Origin: Candidatus Mediterraneibacter surreyensis
Lineage (GTDB): Bacteria; Bacillota; Clostridia; Lachnospirales; Lachnospiraceae
Reading direction: 5' to 3'
Assembly: GCA_019118885.1 (NCBI GenBank)
Contig: DWYB01000032.1
Coordinates: 36,838 to 100,837 of the forward strand
Length of the DNA stretch: 64,000 nt
The position numbers were made by a program, and so were the translations under genes. Positions 1 to 8,404 of this stretch are shown here, one piece after another; position 1 is the stretch's first letter; every line of letters starts with the position of its first letter. The notes under the pieces are model-generated. The model saw only the letters and a program-made list of their open reading frames with translations, was not told the origin of the DNA and searched no databases.

Positions 1-330
1 ACATATGAAGATATTGATGTAATAGTGTCTCAGAATGATGATATGACTTTCGGCGTGCTGGAAACGCTGGAAAATGCGGGGATAGAAGCAGGGGCGGATG
101 GAGATGTTATCGTTATATCATTTGATGCGGTAAGGTCTGCTCTTGAAAAGGTAGAGTCCGGAGAGATTAATGTGGATATTGAGTGTAATCCTGAACAGGG
201 GCCGTATATAGAGAGAGTAATACAGACACTGGAAGAGGGCGGAAAAGCGGAAAAATATTCTTATGTTCCGGAACAGATATTTACGCAGGATAATTTAAGC
301 CGTGAGCTTATTGATGAAAGAAGTTACTGA
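1..330 (+). CDS. Sugar ABC substrate-binding protein, C-terminal fragment (cut by window edge)
   Basis: The reading frame is open from base 1 to a TGA at 328-330, so the gene begins upstream of the window and only about 109 residues remain. The fragment aligns by eye with the C-terminal third of the binding protein at 3448-4461: both share a SQNDDM/AENDDM strand, a GDVI(V/I)xxFD strand, an IECNPEQGPY/GQCNPYQASY segment and a VIQTLEEGG/VIQTIESGG helix. It is therefore a periplasmic-binding-protein-4 type lobe. It ends 12 bases before the response regulator, so it probably belongs to a sensing unit (binding protein, histidine kinase, regulator). Whether it is a free lipoprotein or fused to a kinase cannot be seen here. 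Confidence 0.8.
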   Translation, partial: TYEDIDVIVSQNDDMTFGVLETLENAGIEAGADGDVIVISFDAVRSALEKVESGEINVDIECNPEQGPYIERVIQTLEEGGKAEKYSYVPEQIFTQDNLSRELIDERSY

Positions 331-342
331 TGATACAGGGGG

Positions 343-1965
343 ATGAATATGCTGAAAGTATTTCTGGTAGAAGATGAAAGCGTGATTAGAGACGGGCTCA
401 GGGATAATATTCCCTGGCAGCAGTACGGGTTTCAATTTGTAGGAGAGGCGGCAGACGGTGAGATGGCGCTGCCGCTGATCCGTAAGACAAGACCGGACGT
501 GCTGATCACGGATATAAAAATGCCTTTTATGGACGGTCTGTCACTGAGCAGGATCGTGAGTAAAGAATTTCCCAAGATGAAGATCGTTATTATCAGCGGG
601 TATGATGACTTTGAGTATGCAAGGCAGGCAATCGAGGTGGGCGTCGACCAGTATCTCCTAAAACCAATTACAAGACTGACCTTAAAGAAAACTCTTCTGG
701 AGATCAAAGAGAAGATAGAACAGGAACTGAATAAGAATGATTATCAGACTCAGTACCAGACAGAAATGCACATATATGAACAGTTTTCCAGAAGACGTTT
801 TATGGAAAAAGTGCTGACGGGAGAATTGCCGGTGAATGAGATTTACGAGGAGGCAGCCCGGCTTTCGCTGGAAATCTCGGCTCCCTGCTATAACCTGATG
901 CTCTTTTGTTTTCAGGAGAAAAATATGAATCTGTCCGGTGAGGGAATGGAAGACTTTATGAGAAAACAGGATGAAGTGCTCCATTATTTTTTACGACATC
1001 CTGAATACCTTCTGTTCCGCTGGAATGCAAGCTCTTACGGCGTGCTTATCCGTTCTGAGGCGGCTCTGATCGATGAACTGTCGGAAAAAGGGCTGGCGCA
1101 TATCAGGAATTTCTGTATGCAGCAGGAGCAGCTTGACTGGTATGTGGCGCTGGGAGACCCGGTGGAACGTCTGAGTTTGCTTCCGGAATGTTACCGTCAG
1201 GTAAATCATTACTTTGCATACAGGTTCATACTGCCGGATATGCATGTATTTACCAAAGCATCGCTGGAAGATTATCTGAACGCTCAGGAGGAGAAAAATA
1301 TCGACAGTGTGGAGCCTTCAACCATGGCGCAGGAAGTGATCAGGGATTTCCTGGAAAATGGAAATGAGACCGAGATCCACGACTTTGTTGATTCCTATCT
1401 CCAGAGTATAAGCAAGGCGTTGAAATCCAGAATGTTCCGCGCTTATGTCGTTCTGAACATTCGGTTCACAACAATCGCATTTGTGGAATCTCTGGGGGCG
1501 ACGAAAGAGGAATATCTGTCGGAGATCGGAAATTACGCTCAGGAGATGAATATAGAAACGGACGAGGTGCCGGTGTATTTTGCGGATATGCTGCAGGCGG
1601 CTATCCGAATCCGCGATGCGGTGAGCAGCAACCGGAACAGAAAGATGATCAGCCGGGCGCTTGCCTGTATTGACGAGAATTATATGAATGAGAGCCTTTC
1701 TCTGAATACCGTGGCAGCGGAGGTGGAAGTAAGCGCTAATTATCTGAGCGCGGTGTTCAGTCAGAGTATGAAGAAGACGTTTGTAGAGTATGTAACAGAA
1801 AAAAGAATGGAGAAAGCGAAAAAACTGCTGAAGACTACGAGTCTTTCTTCAGGGGAAATCGCAGCTGAAGTGGGATACAAAGATTCCCACTATTTCAGCT
1901 TCGTTTTTAAGAAAACCCAGGGGGTCAGCCCGAGAGACTATCGTGCCTCCAAAAAGGAAGACTAA
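343..1965 (+). CDS. Response regulator with REC and AraC-type DNA-binding domains (YesN-like)
   Basis: This 540-residue protein starts with a receiver domain (about 1-125). It has the acidic pair E10-D11, the phosphoacceptor Asp57 in TDIKMPFMDG and the conserved Lys in YLLKP. A long middle region of no clear family follows, then a C-terminal AraC-type double helix-turn-helix (about 435-535) with the typical SANYLSAVF and IAAEVGYKDSHYFSFVFKK helices. Regulators of this YesN type act with YesM-like histidine kinases on sugar-transport operons. The kinase should lie upstream of the window. The gene overlaps the convergent repressor gene by 4 bases. The ytfQ-type operon 1.5 kb downstream is a reasonable target, but that is inference. 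Confidence 0.9.
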   Translation: MNMLKVFLVEDESVIRDGLRDNIPWQQYGFQFVGEAADGEMALPLIRKTRPDVLITDIKMPFMDGLSLSRIVSKEFPKMKIVIISGYDDFEYARQAIEVGVDQYLLKPITRLTLKKTLLEIKEKIEQELNKNDYQTQYQTEMHIYEQFSRRRFMEKVLTGELPVNEIYEEAARLSLEISAPCYNLMLFCFQEKNMNLSGEGMEDFMRKQDEVLHYFLRHPEYLLFRWNASSYGVLIRSEAALIDELSEKGLAHIRNFCMQQEQLDWYVALGDPVERLSLLPECYRQVNHYFAYRFILPDMHVFTKASLEDYLNAQEEKNIDSVEPSTMAQEVIRDFLENGNETEIHDFVDSYLQSISKALKSRMFRAYVVLNIRFTTIAFVESLGATKEEYLSEIGNYAQEMNIETDEVPVYFADMLQAAIRIRDAVSSNRNRKMISRALACIDENYMNESLSLNTVAAEVEVSANYLSAVFSQSMKKTFVEYVTEKRMEKAKKLLKTTSLSSGEIAAEVGYKDSHYFSFVFKKTQGVSPRDYRASKKED

Positions 1966-3038
1966 TTTCGCGTGCTTTCTTTCAGATTCAGTGACCAGGG
2001 GATTTCCTGTGAGTTTACAGGAAGTCCTCTCATTTTATTAATGACGGTCTGCGCCGCTTTTGTCCCCATCTCATGAGGCCTGTGAGCCAGCGTGGTGATA
2101 GAAAGGGGACCGTAATTGCTCAGATAGGTATTGTCAAAAGCGGTGACGGCCATGTCATCCGGAAGATGGTAGCCGGCCTGTCTCAATTCGCGGAGCAGAT
2201 AGTATGCGATCATGTCGTTATAACAGATAACTGCGGTACAGGAATTAAGCGACTCTTCAGCGATCCTTCTCAGAAATGCCGTATCTCCGTGAGATTCCAG
2301 AGCATTTTGATCCCGGGAATCAAACCAGCCGGTCCGGTCGTCAGAAATATGAAGATGCAGGGCGCGCATAGTTTCTGCAAATCCCTGATAGCGTTCGATG
2401 CCTTGAAGGTCATCTGTCTTAAAGATGCCGCCGATAGCGGTGTGACCCTGTCCGGCCAGATACCTGACAAGCATTGCGCTCCCGGCGGTATTGTCATCTT
2501 TGACATACAGGCTTTCCGGCAGAGAAGGATAGTAATTGTGAAGGAATACAACAGATGTTCCTTTTTTCATGAGCTGCCGGTATACTTCCAGGTTGGGATT
2601 GGGAAGAACGGTTTTGCATCCTTCTGCGATGATACCTCTTGGAGGAGCGGCGAGAAGATCTGAAAGTATCCGGTATTCCAGGTCTATACGGTTATGTGTT
2701 ACGCAGATTGAGCAGGAGAATCCGTTTCTCGACAGTTCGGAGCGGATATCATTCAGGATAACGGGATAGATATACTGCTGATCGCTTGGGACCAGGATAT
2801 AGATATTATTTTTGTCCGGATTAGATAATACCCCTGTTATGTATGAGCCGCTTCCCTGTTTTCTGACGATCAGCCTTTCTTTCTCCAGAAGGGAAAGCGC
2901 CTGCCTGACAGTCTGGCGGCTTACATGATATCTCGTGCACAATGCCTGCTCCGTGGGCAGTTTTTCTATGCCTGCTTTAATATCCTTTTCAATCAGTTCT
3001 CTTAATTTCCCCGCAAGCCACTTATACTTGATCGCCAT
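1962..3038 (-). CDS. AraR-like repressor: GntR winged helix fused to LacI-type sensor domain
   Basis: The 358-residue product has an N-terminal GntR-type winged helix (about 1-70; LPTEQALCTRYHVSRQTVRQA, then VRKQGSGSYI for the wing). It is joined to a LacI/PBP1-type ligand-binding domain (about 80-358) ending in the family-typical FDNTYLSNYGPLSITTL and HEMGTKAA segments. This hybrid architecture is that of AraR, the arabinose repressor of Bacilli. The start is supported by an AAGGAGG ribosome site just upstream on the minus strand. It is transcribed away from the ytfQ-type operon, and the 409-base gap holds AraR-like half-sites. That suggests it controls the operon in response to a pentose or furanose. 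The ligand is not proven. Confidence 0.88.
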   Translation of the reverse strand: MAIKYKWLAGKLRELIEKDIKAGIEKLPTEQALCTRYHVSRQTVRQALSLLEKERLIVRKQGSGSYITGVLSNPDKNNIYILVPSDQQYIYPVILNDIRSELSRNGFSCSICVTHNRIDLEYRILSDLLAAPPRGIIAEGCKTVLPNPNLEVYRQLMKKGTSVVFLHNYYPSLPESLYVKDDNTAGSAMLVRYLAGQGHTAIGGIFKTDDLQGIERYQGFAETMRALHLHISDDRTGWFDSRDQNALESHGDTAFLRRIAEESLNSCTAVICYNDMIAYYLLRELRQAGYHLPDDMAVTAFDNTYLSNYGPLSITTLAHRPHEMGTKAAQTVINKMRGLPVNSQEIPWSLNLKESTRN

Positions 3039-3447
3039 AGTGGAATCCTCCTTTAATTTTCGACTTTTTCAGAAAGTATTTATGTGAAAATATTATAAAG
3101 AAATCAAAAAATATCTATAATTATTTAACTTTATTCGAGTTTATATAGATTGTGCACAGTAAATAAAAAATAGTAATATTATAGATTTTTATTGTGAAAA
3201 CAGTACAAATATGAAAAAATCCTACCTGAATTATAAAATATTGCACTATAAATATGATTTGTATTTAAAACAGATGATAACATATAAAATTTGTATTGTA
3301 AATATCTTATAAACCGCTGGAAATAAAGGAAATCCAGATTGTAAGTATATCTCCCCGGTGGTACTGTATAGACACAGGGAGGAAACATCCCGGACAACTT
3401 AACCCGCAGAAGAGCGGAGAAAAATTTATCAAAAGGGAGGAACAAAA
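3039..3447. promoter_or_regulatory. AT-rich divergent control region with AraR-like half-sites
   Basis: This 409-base gap has no credible gene. It is very AT-rich. It contains GTACAAAT at 3203-3210, which equals one half of the published Bacillus AraR operator ATTTGTACGTACAAAT. It also has two direct copies of ATTTGTATT at 3257-3265 and 3289-3297, 32 bases (about three helical turns) apart; the second continues to ATTTGTATTGTAAAT, a near-operator with one base missing. I could not fix a convincing -35/-10 pair. In AT-rich DNA such matches arise by chance, so the operator call is tentative. A good ribosome site (AAAGGGAGG) precedes ytfQ. Confidence 0.4.
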
Positions 3448-4461
3448 ATGAAAAGAAGAATTGCAGCATTATTAATGTCGGCAGCAATGGTGGCAAGCCT
3501 TGTAGGATGTGGCGGAGGAAGCGCTGATTCATCATCTTCAGGATCAGACGGTGCGGCGACAGAGGAAGACAGCGGCAGCGGCGATCTGATCAAAGTCGGC
3601 ATCATCAACAATGACCCGAACGAGTCCGGATACCGTACAGCAAACGACAATGACATGAAAGAGAAGTTTACAAAAGAGAACGGCTATGACGCTTCATTTG
3701 CATACAGCATGAAGAACGATGAGCAGATCAGTTCGGCCCAGCAGTTCATCCAGGACGGTGTTGATTATCTTCTTATCTCAGCAGCGGATACGGCAGGATG
3801 GGATACAGTTCTTCAGGATGCGCAGAATGCAGGCACAAGAGTGATTCTTTTCGACCGTGTAATCGACGCGGACGAGAGCCTTTACGAGGCGGCAATCATT
3901 TCCGATATGGACAAAGAAGGAGAGACGGCTGTTAACTGGCTGAGAGATCAGAAACTTGATGAATACAACATTATTCACATCCAGGGTGTTATGGGTTCGG
4001 CGGCACAGCAGGGCCGTACAGGAGCTCTTGACGCAGCAGTTGAGTCTGACGGATGGAACCTTGTAACACAGCAGGCGGCTGACTGGAACGCTGAGACAGC
4101 ACAGCAGATCGTACAGTCAGTGATCGACTCAGGAAAAGACTTCAATGTAATCTATGCTGAGAACGACGATATGGCAAGAGGCGCGGTTGCAGCGCTTGAC
4201 CAGGCTAATATTTCACACGGTGTTGACGGCGATGTCATCATCATGGGATTCGACACAAATACATGGGCTCTGGAAGAACTTCTTGCAGGAAACTGGAACT
4301 ACGACGGACAGTGTAATCCGTATCAGGCATCTTATATCGACGAAGTAATCCAGACGATCGAGAGCGGCGGAACAGTTGAAGAGAAGACAATTTACCTTGA
4401 AGAGCAGGGATTCGATGCAACAACGATCACACAGGAAGATATCGACAACTATGGTATCTAA
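3448..4461 (+). CDS. ytfQ: Furanose/pentose ABC transporter, lipoprotein substrate-binding protein (YtfQ-like)
   Basis: The 337-residue protein has a lipoprotein signal peptide with lipobox LVGC (lipidated Cys21), a Ser/Gly/Asp-rich linker and a periplasmic-binding-protein-4 domain from about residue 48. It is followed by an RbsA-class ATPase and two RbsC-class permeases. That four-gene order is the signature of E. coli ytfQ-ytfR-ytfT-yjfF, which imports galactofuranose; related systems take arabinofuranose or fructose. The adjacent AraR-like repressor favours a pentose or furanose. The symbol reflects family, not a proven substrate. A terminator-like hairpin directly after the gene should let the binding protein be made in excess over the membrane parts. 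Confidence 0.85.
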   Translation: MKRRIAALLMSAAMVASLVGCGGGSADSSSSGSDGAATEEDSGSGDLIKVGIINNDPNESGYRTANDNDMKEKFTKENGYDASFAYSMKNDEQISSAQQFIQDGVDYLLISAADTAGWDTVLQDAQNAGTRVILFDRVIDADESLYEAAIISDMDKEGETAVNWLRDQKLDEYNIIHIQGVMGSAAQQGRTGALDAAVESDGWNLVTQQAADWNAETAQQIVQSVIDSGKDFNVIYAENDDMARGAVAALDQANISHGVDGDVIIMGFDTNTWALEELLAGNWNYDGQCNPYQASYIDEVIQTIESGGTVEEKTIYLEEQGFDATTITQEDIDNYGI

Positions 4462-4510
4462 GTCCTGAAATGCCCGAGACTCTGAAAACATACATAAAGA
4501 TATAAAAGCA

Positions 4511-4556
4511 CGCGGCGCGGCGGGAAAAAAGAATTACGCCTGCGCCGCGCTTTTTC
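4511..4556 (+). terminator. Intercistronic hairpin after ytfQ (partial terminator)
   Basis: A GC-rich inverted repeat, with arms at about 4511-4523 and 4537-4550 (CGCGGCGC-GGCG against CGCCTGCGCCGCG, one bulged base), is followed by TTTTT at 4551-4555. It has the form of a rho-independent terminator, but it lies inside the operon. Leaky termination or 3' end protection of ytfQ mRNA is the likely effect. Confidence 0.75.
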
Positions 4557-4583
4557 TAAAAAGGTTGAGAGGTGAATATACTG

Positions 4584-6101
4584 GTGAAAGAAAAATCTGT
4601 ACTCGAAATGAGAGGCATATGCAAATACTTTCCCGGAGTGCGTGCCCTGCACAAAGTGGACTTTACACTGTGCGAGGGCGAAATCCATGCATTGATGGGA
4701 GAAAACGGCGCCGGAAAGTCTACACTGATCAAAGTTCTCACAGGTGTTTATGAAAAAGATGAAGGGGAAATCTTTCTGAAAGGTCTGGATAAGCCGGCAG
4801 TCATCCATTCTCCCCAGGATGCACAGAATCTGGGTATCAGTACGGTATATCAGGAGATCACGCTCTGCCCGAACCTGACAGTTGCCGAGAATATGTATAT
4901 CGGCCGGACAAAGGGGATGGGCCAGAACTGGAAGAAAATGAACCGGGATGCGGATAAGATACTGAAGTCTCTTGGTATCCCGGCGGAGGCGACACAGCAG
5001 CTTTCCAGCTGCTCGATCGCGGTGCAGCAAATGGTGGCGATCGCGCGAGCTGTTGACATGGAGTGTAAGGTACTCATTCTCGATGAACCTACTTCTTCTC
5101 TGGACGACAATGAAGTCGAGAAGCTGTTCGGTCTGATGCGGGATCTGAAAGCAAAAGGCGTGGGAATTATATTTGTTACTCATTTCCTTGATCAGGTGTA
5201 TGAAGTCTGCGATAAGATCACAGTTTTAAGAGATGGACAGCTTGTAGGCGAATACGAGATAGAGAACCTGCCGAGGGTCCAGCTTGTGGCGAAGATGCTC
5301 GGAAAAGAGCTGGATGATATGTCTGAGATCCGTGACGAGAGCCTTGTATATCATGGCTCGGATGAATCTGAGTATATAATTGAAGCGGAAGGACTTCAGA
5401 GCGACGCCGGCATCAAACCGTTTAACTTCCATATCAAAAAAGGTGAAGTCAACGGATTTGCAGGACTGCTCGGTTCCGGACGAAGCGAGTGTGTCCGTGC
5501 GATCTTTGGAGCAGATCACGTAACTGCCGGCTCTGTAAAAGTAAAAGGAAAGAAAGTTAAGATAACAAAACCGATCGATGCAATGAAGCAGGGAATTGCA
5601 TACCTTCCGGAAGACCGTAAAGTGGACGGTATCGTCGGGGATCTTTCCGTACGTGAGAATATCATTCTTGCCCAGCAGGTGCTCCGCGGCTTCTTCCGTC
5701 CGTATTCAAAGGCTGAAGCGAATAAGATTGCGGAGGAATATATTAAACTTCTGGATATCAAGACTGCGTCGACCGATACTCCGATCAAATCGCTCTCCGG
5801 CGGTAATCAGCAGAAAGTTATCCTTGCAAGGTGGCTTCTGACACATCCGGATTACCTGATACTGGATGAACCGACGCGAGGCATCGATATCGGTACGAAA
5901 GTGGAAATTCAGAAATTGGTACTCAAGCTGGCGTCCGAGGGAATGAGCGTTACGTTTATCTCTTCTGAGACAGATGAGATGCTCCGAACCTGTTCGCGGC
6001 TCATCATCATGAGAGACAGAAAAGTCGTGGGTGAGATATCGGGTAGAGAGATGTCGCAGAGCAGCATCATGAGTACCATTGCCGGAGGTGACACAGAATA
6101 A
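4584..6101 (+). CDS. ytfR: Sugar ABC transporter ATPase, duplicated nucleotide-binding domains (YtfR/RbsA-like)
   Basis: About 505 residues with two ABC ATPase domains in tandem. The first has a complete Walker A (GENGAGKST, about 39-47), an ABC signature variant (LSSCSIAVQQMVAIARAV) and Walker B (KVLILDEPTSSLD). The second has the degenerate Walker A GLLGSGRSE usual for this class, the signature LSGGNQQK and LILDEPTRGID. Start choice: an in-frame GTG at 4572 is possible, but GAGAGGTG at 4567-4574 is spaced correctly for the GTG at 4584, which I prefer. The stop codon overlaps the next ATG by one base (TAATG), which implies translational coupling. It energises the two permeases that follow. 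Confidence 0.9.
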   Translation: MKEKSVLEMRGICKYFPGVRALHKVDFTLCEGEIHALMGENGAGKSTLIKVLTGVYEKDEGEIFLKGLDKPAVIHSPQDAQNLGISTVYQEITLCPNLTVAENMYIGRTKGMGQNWKKMNRDADKILKSLGIPAEATQQLSSCSIAVQQMVAIARAVDMECKVLILDEPTSSLDDNEVEKLFGLMRDLKAKGVGIIFVTHFLDQVYEVCDKITVLRDGQLVGEYEIENLPRVQLVAKMLGKELDDMSEIRDESLVYHGSDESEYIIEAEGLQSDAGIKPFNFHIKKGEVNGFAGLLGSGRSECVRAIFGADHVTAGSVKVKGKKVKITKPIDAMKQGIAYLPEDRKVDGIVGDLSVRENIILAQQVLRGFFRPYSKAEANKIAEEYIKLLDIKTASTDTPIKSLSGGNQQKVILARWLLTHPDYLILDEPTRGIDIGTKVEIQKLVLKLASEGMSVTFISSETDEMLRTCSRLIIMRDRKVVGEISGREMSQSSIMSTIAGGDTE

Positions 6102-7192
6102 TGCAAAAGACAAATAAAAGAAGCTTAGGTCAGATGTTAAAGAATCTGACAAGAAAACAGATTTTTATCCCGATCGTGGCACTTCTTCTGCTGGCGGCGT
6201 TTAATCTGATCATGGATCCGGGCTTTTATCAGATTAAATTCGGTCATAACAGCGCAGGAAATCCGGTTCTGTCAGGATATCTGATCACGATACTTGACAA
6301 CGGATCAGAGCTTGCGATCCTTGCCATCGGCATGACGCTCGTTACGGCGGCTACAGGCGGACAGGATATCAGCGTGGGCGCAGTGGTTGCCATTGCCGGA
6401 AGTGTGATCCTGCGTGTGCTCTGCGGAACCGAGGCAAGGCCGGAAGAGCTTCAGGCCCCGATCATCGTTGCGTTCCTTGTGGCCTGCGTGGTATCTATGC
6501 TGTTTGGCGCATTCAACGGGATACTGGTAGCCCAGTTCAAGATCCAGCCCATGGTCGCCACCCTGATCCTTTATACGGCAGGACGTAACATCGCGGCATG
6601 GATCAATCAGAACCAGCTGCCGATCGTCAATGATCCGTTGTTTGGATATTTCGGCGGTATGATTCCTGGTATCCCGGTTCCGACGCCGGTATTTATCGCG
6701 ATCATCTGTATCATTATTACGGCTCTGGCGCTGAAATTTACGAATCTCGGGCTCTATACACAGTCGGTGGGAATCAATGAAAGTTCTTCCAGACTGAACG
6801 GACTGAACCCGAAATTTATCAAGTTCATTACATTTGTTATCCTTGGACTTTGCGTTGCCGTAGTCGGACTGATCAAAGTCAGCCGCCTGTCCACCATCAA
6901 CTATTCGGTCATTGCGAAAGACATTGAGATGGACGCGATCCTGGCAGTTGCACTGGGCGGAAACGCGCTCAGCGGAGGAAAGTTCAATATGCCCGCATCC
7001 ATCATCGGCGCATATACGATCCAGTTCCTGACCACGACCCTGTACAAATTCCAGGTCGCCTCAGAAGCGCTTCCGGCATATAAGGCTGTTGTAGTGATCA
7101 TTCTGGTAGTTTTAAGCGCGCCGGTCGTAAAAGAGCGTCTTGCTGCTCTTGGCAAGAAGATAAGACCGAACACTGCAAAGGAGGTCGGCTGA
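6101..7192 (+). CDS. ytfT: Sugar ABC transporter permease 1 (YtfT-like)
   Basis: A 363-residue, strongly hydrophobic protein of the RbsC/branched-chain permease family with about eight to ten membrane segments. It carries the family-typical loop GGQDISVGAVVAIAG, and near the C-terminus AVALGGNALSGGKFNMPASIIGA, the EAA-like contact region of this class. It starts inside the stop of the ATPase gene and ends one base before the second permease. Two different permeases in tandem are diagnostic for the YtfT/YjfF heterodimer, as against the single RbsC of ribose systems. Confidence 0.87.
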   Translation: MQKTNKRSLGQMLKNLTRKQIFIPIVALLLLAAFNLIMDPGFYQIKFGHNSAGNPVLSGYLITILDNGSELAILAIGMTLVTAATGGQDISVGAVVAIAGSVILRVLCGTEARPEELQAPIIVAFLVACVVSMLFGAFNGILVAQFKIQPMVATLILYTAGRNIAAWINQNQLPIVNDPLFGYFGGMIPGIPVPTPVFIAIICIIITALALKFTNLGLYTQSVGINESSSRLNGLNPKFIKFITFVILGLCVAVVGLIKVSRLSTINYSVIAKDIEMDAILAVALGGNALSGGKFNMPASIIGAYTIQFLTTTLYKFQVASEALPAYKAVVVIILVVLSAPVVKERLAALGKKIRPNTAKEVG

Positions 7193-7193
7193 T

Positions 7194-8243
7194 ATGGCAT
7201 TATCTACGAATAAATCTGCGGCTGCAGGCCAGATGCAGAAAAGGAGAAAAAAGATCACGGACGCGAATCTGCTTCTGATCATCACAATCGTAATATTCCT
7301 TGTGATGTATATCGGAGCTATGATATTCCTGGGCGGAGGATTCTTAAATGCACAGAACCTGTTCAACATCCTGATGCAGCAGTCTGCGCTGATCATCACG
7401 GCATGCGGCATGAGCCTTGTCATGATCACGGGAGGAATCGATATCTCCGTGGGCGGCGTGGTGGCGCTTGTCTGCATGAGCTGTGCAGTCAGCCTTGATT
7501 ATCTGCACTGGAATGTTCCAATGTCTATCCTGCTGGCGCTTGGTATCGGCCTTGCGTATGGTATCGTACAGGGATTTCTGGTGGCGTATCTTGAAATCCA
7601 GCCATTTATCATCTCCCTTGCCGGCATGTTCTTCGCTAGAGGTATGACGACAATCGTACATACAAAGCCGTTTAACGTAGAGAACGAGGCTTTTGTGGCA
7701 TTGAAAAACACGCGTATCATCGTACCCGGTATGGGGAATGTAAACCGTCTCGGCAATTATATTGACGCCTATATCAATATCGGCGTTATCATAGCGATCA
7801 TTGTTGTCATCGGACTCTTCATTATGCTCCGCTGGACGAAACTTGGACGTTCGTTCTATGCGGTAGGAGGAAACAGCCAGAGCGCGCTGATGCTCGGCAT
7901 CAATGTAAAACGGACGAAATTCATCGCACATCTGATGTGCAGCGTCCTTGCAGGAGTTGCAGGATATGTGTATTTCCTGTATGTAGGTTCCGGCTCTGCA
8001 TCTCATGCCTCAGGCATGGAGATGGATGCAATCGCTTCCTCTATTATCGGCGGCACGCTGCTGACGGGAGGCGTTGGAAACATTATTGGAACTTTTGTGG
8101 GCGTGCTGTCATTAAGTACGATCCAGAACATCGTATCCTCCGTAGGACTGGACGAGGCGTGGTGGACAGGTATCACTGTGGCGGCTATGCTGTGCCTGTT
8201 CCTCGTGATCCAGAGTGTGATCACATCACGGAAGAGAGATTAG
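7194..8243 (+). CDS. yjfF: Sugar ABC transporter permease 2 (YjfF-like)
   Basis: This 349-residue permease of the same RbsC family has a positively charged N-terminus (QKRRKKITDAN), about eight to ten hydrophobic segments, the GGIDISVGGVVALV loop and a C-terminal SIIGGTLLTGGVGNIIGT motif. It lies one base after ytfT and is the last gene of the operon. It should pair with YtfT in the inner membrane. A strong terminator follows at 8277-8306. Confidence 0.87.
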   Translation: MALSTNKSAAAGQMQKRRKKITDANLLLIITIVIFLVMYIGAMIFLGGGFLNAQNLFNILMQQSALIITACGMSLVMITGGIDISVGGVVALVCMSCAVSLDYLHWNVPMSILLALGIGLAYGIVQGFLVAYLEIQPFIISLAGMFFARGMTTIVHTKPFNVENEAFVALKNTRIIVPGMGNVNRLGNYIDAYINIGVIIAIIVVIGLFIMLRWTKLGRSFYAVGGNSQSALMLGINVKRTKFIAHLMCSVLAGVAGYVYFLYVGSGSASHASGMEMDAIASSIIGGTLLTGGVGNIIGTFVGVLSLSTIQNIVSSVGLDEAWWTGITVAAMLCLFLVIQSVITSRKRD

Positions 8244-8276
8244 AAATTATTCGTTGAACTGAAAAGAACATTGCAG

Positions 8277-8306
8277 AAAGCGGCTTGCAAGGGCAGGCCG
8301 CTTTTT
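8277..8306 (+). terminator. Rho-independent terminator of the ytf operon
   Basis: Arms AAAGCGGC (8277-8284) and GCCGCTTT (8297-8304) enclose a 12-base loop and run into a T tract. It closes the four-gene importer operon. Confidence 0.85.
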
Positions 8307-8327
8307 ACTGTGGGAGAATGATTTGAT

Positions 8328-8362
8328 TTGTCATCAATGTGCGGATATGGTATTCTGTTAGT
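8328..8362 (+). promoter_or_regulatory. Sigma-A type promoter, copy 1 of a repeated promoter block
   Basis: TTGTCA at 8328-8333, a 17-base spacer and TATTCT at 8351-8356 form a plausible housekeeping promoter for the pseudogene at 8405. The 22 bases from 8341 to 8362 recur with one mismatch at 10141-10162 in the same promoter position. Confidence 0.6.
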
Positions 8363-8404
8363 ATGTTTTTATCAGATGAAAATATGAGAAAGGAATGGAG
8401 GAAT

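Noticed and set aside
4572-4583. GTG at 4572 as the ytfR start
   Set aside because: The ribosome site GAGAGGTG overlaps this codon and is spaced correctly only for the GTG at 4584.
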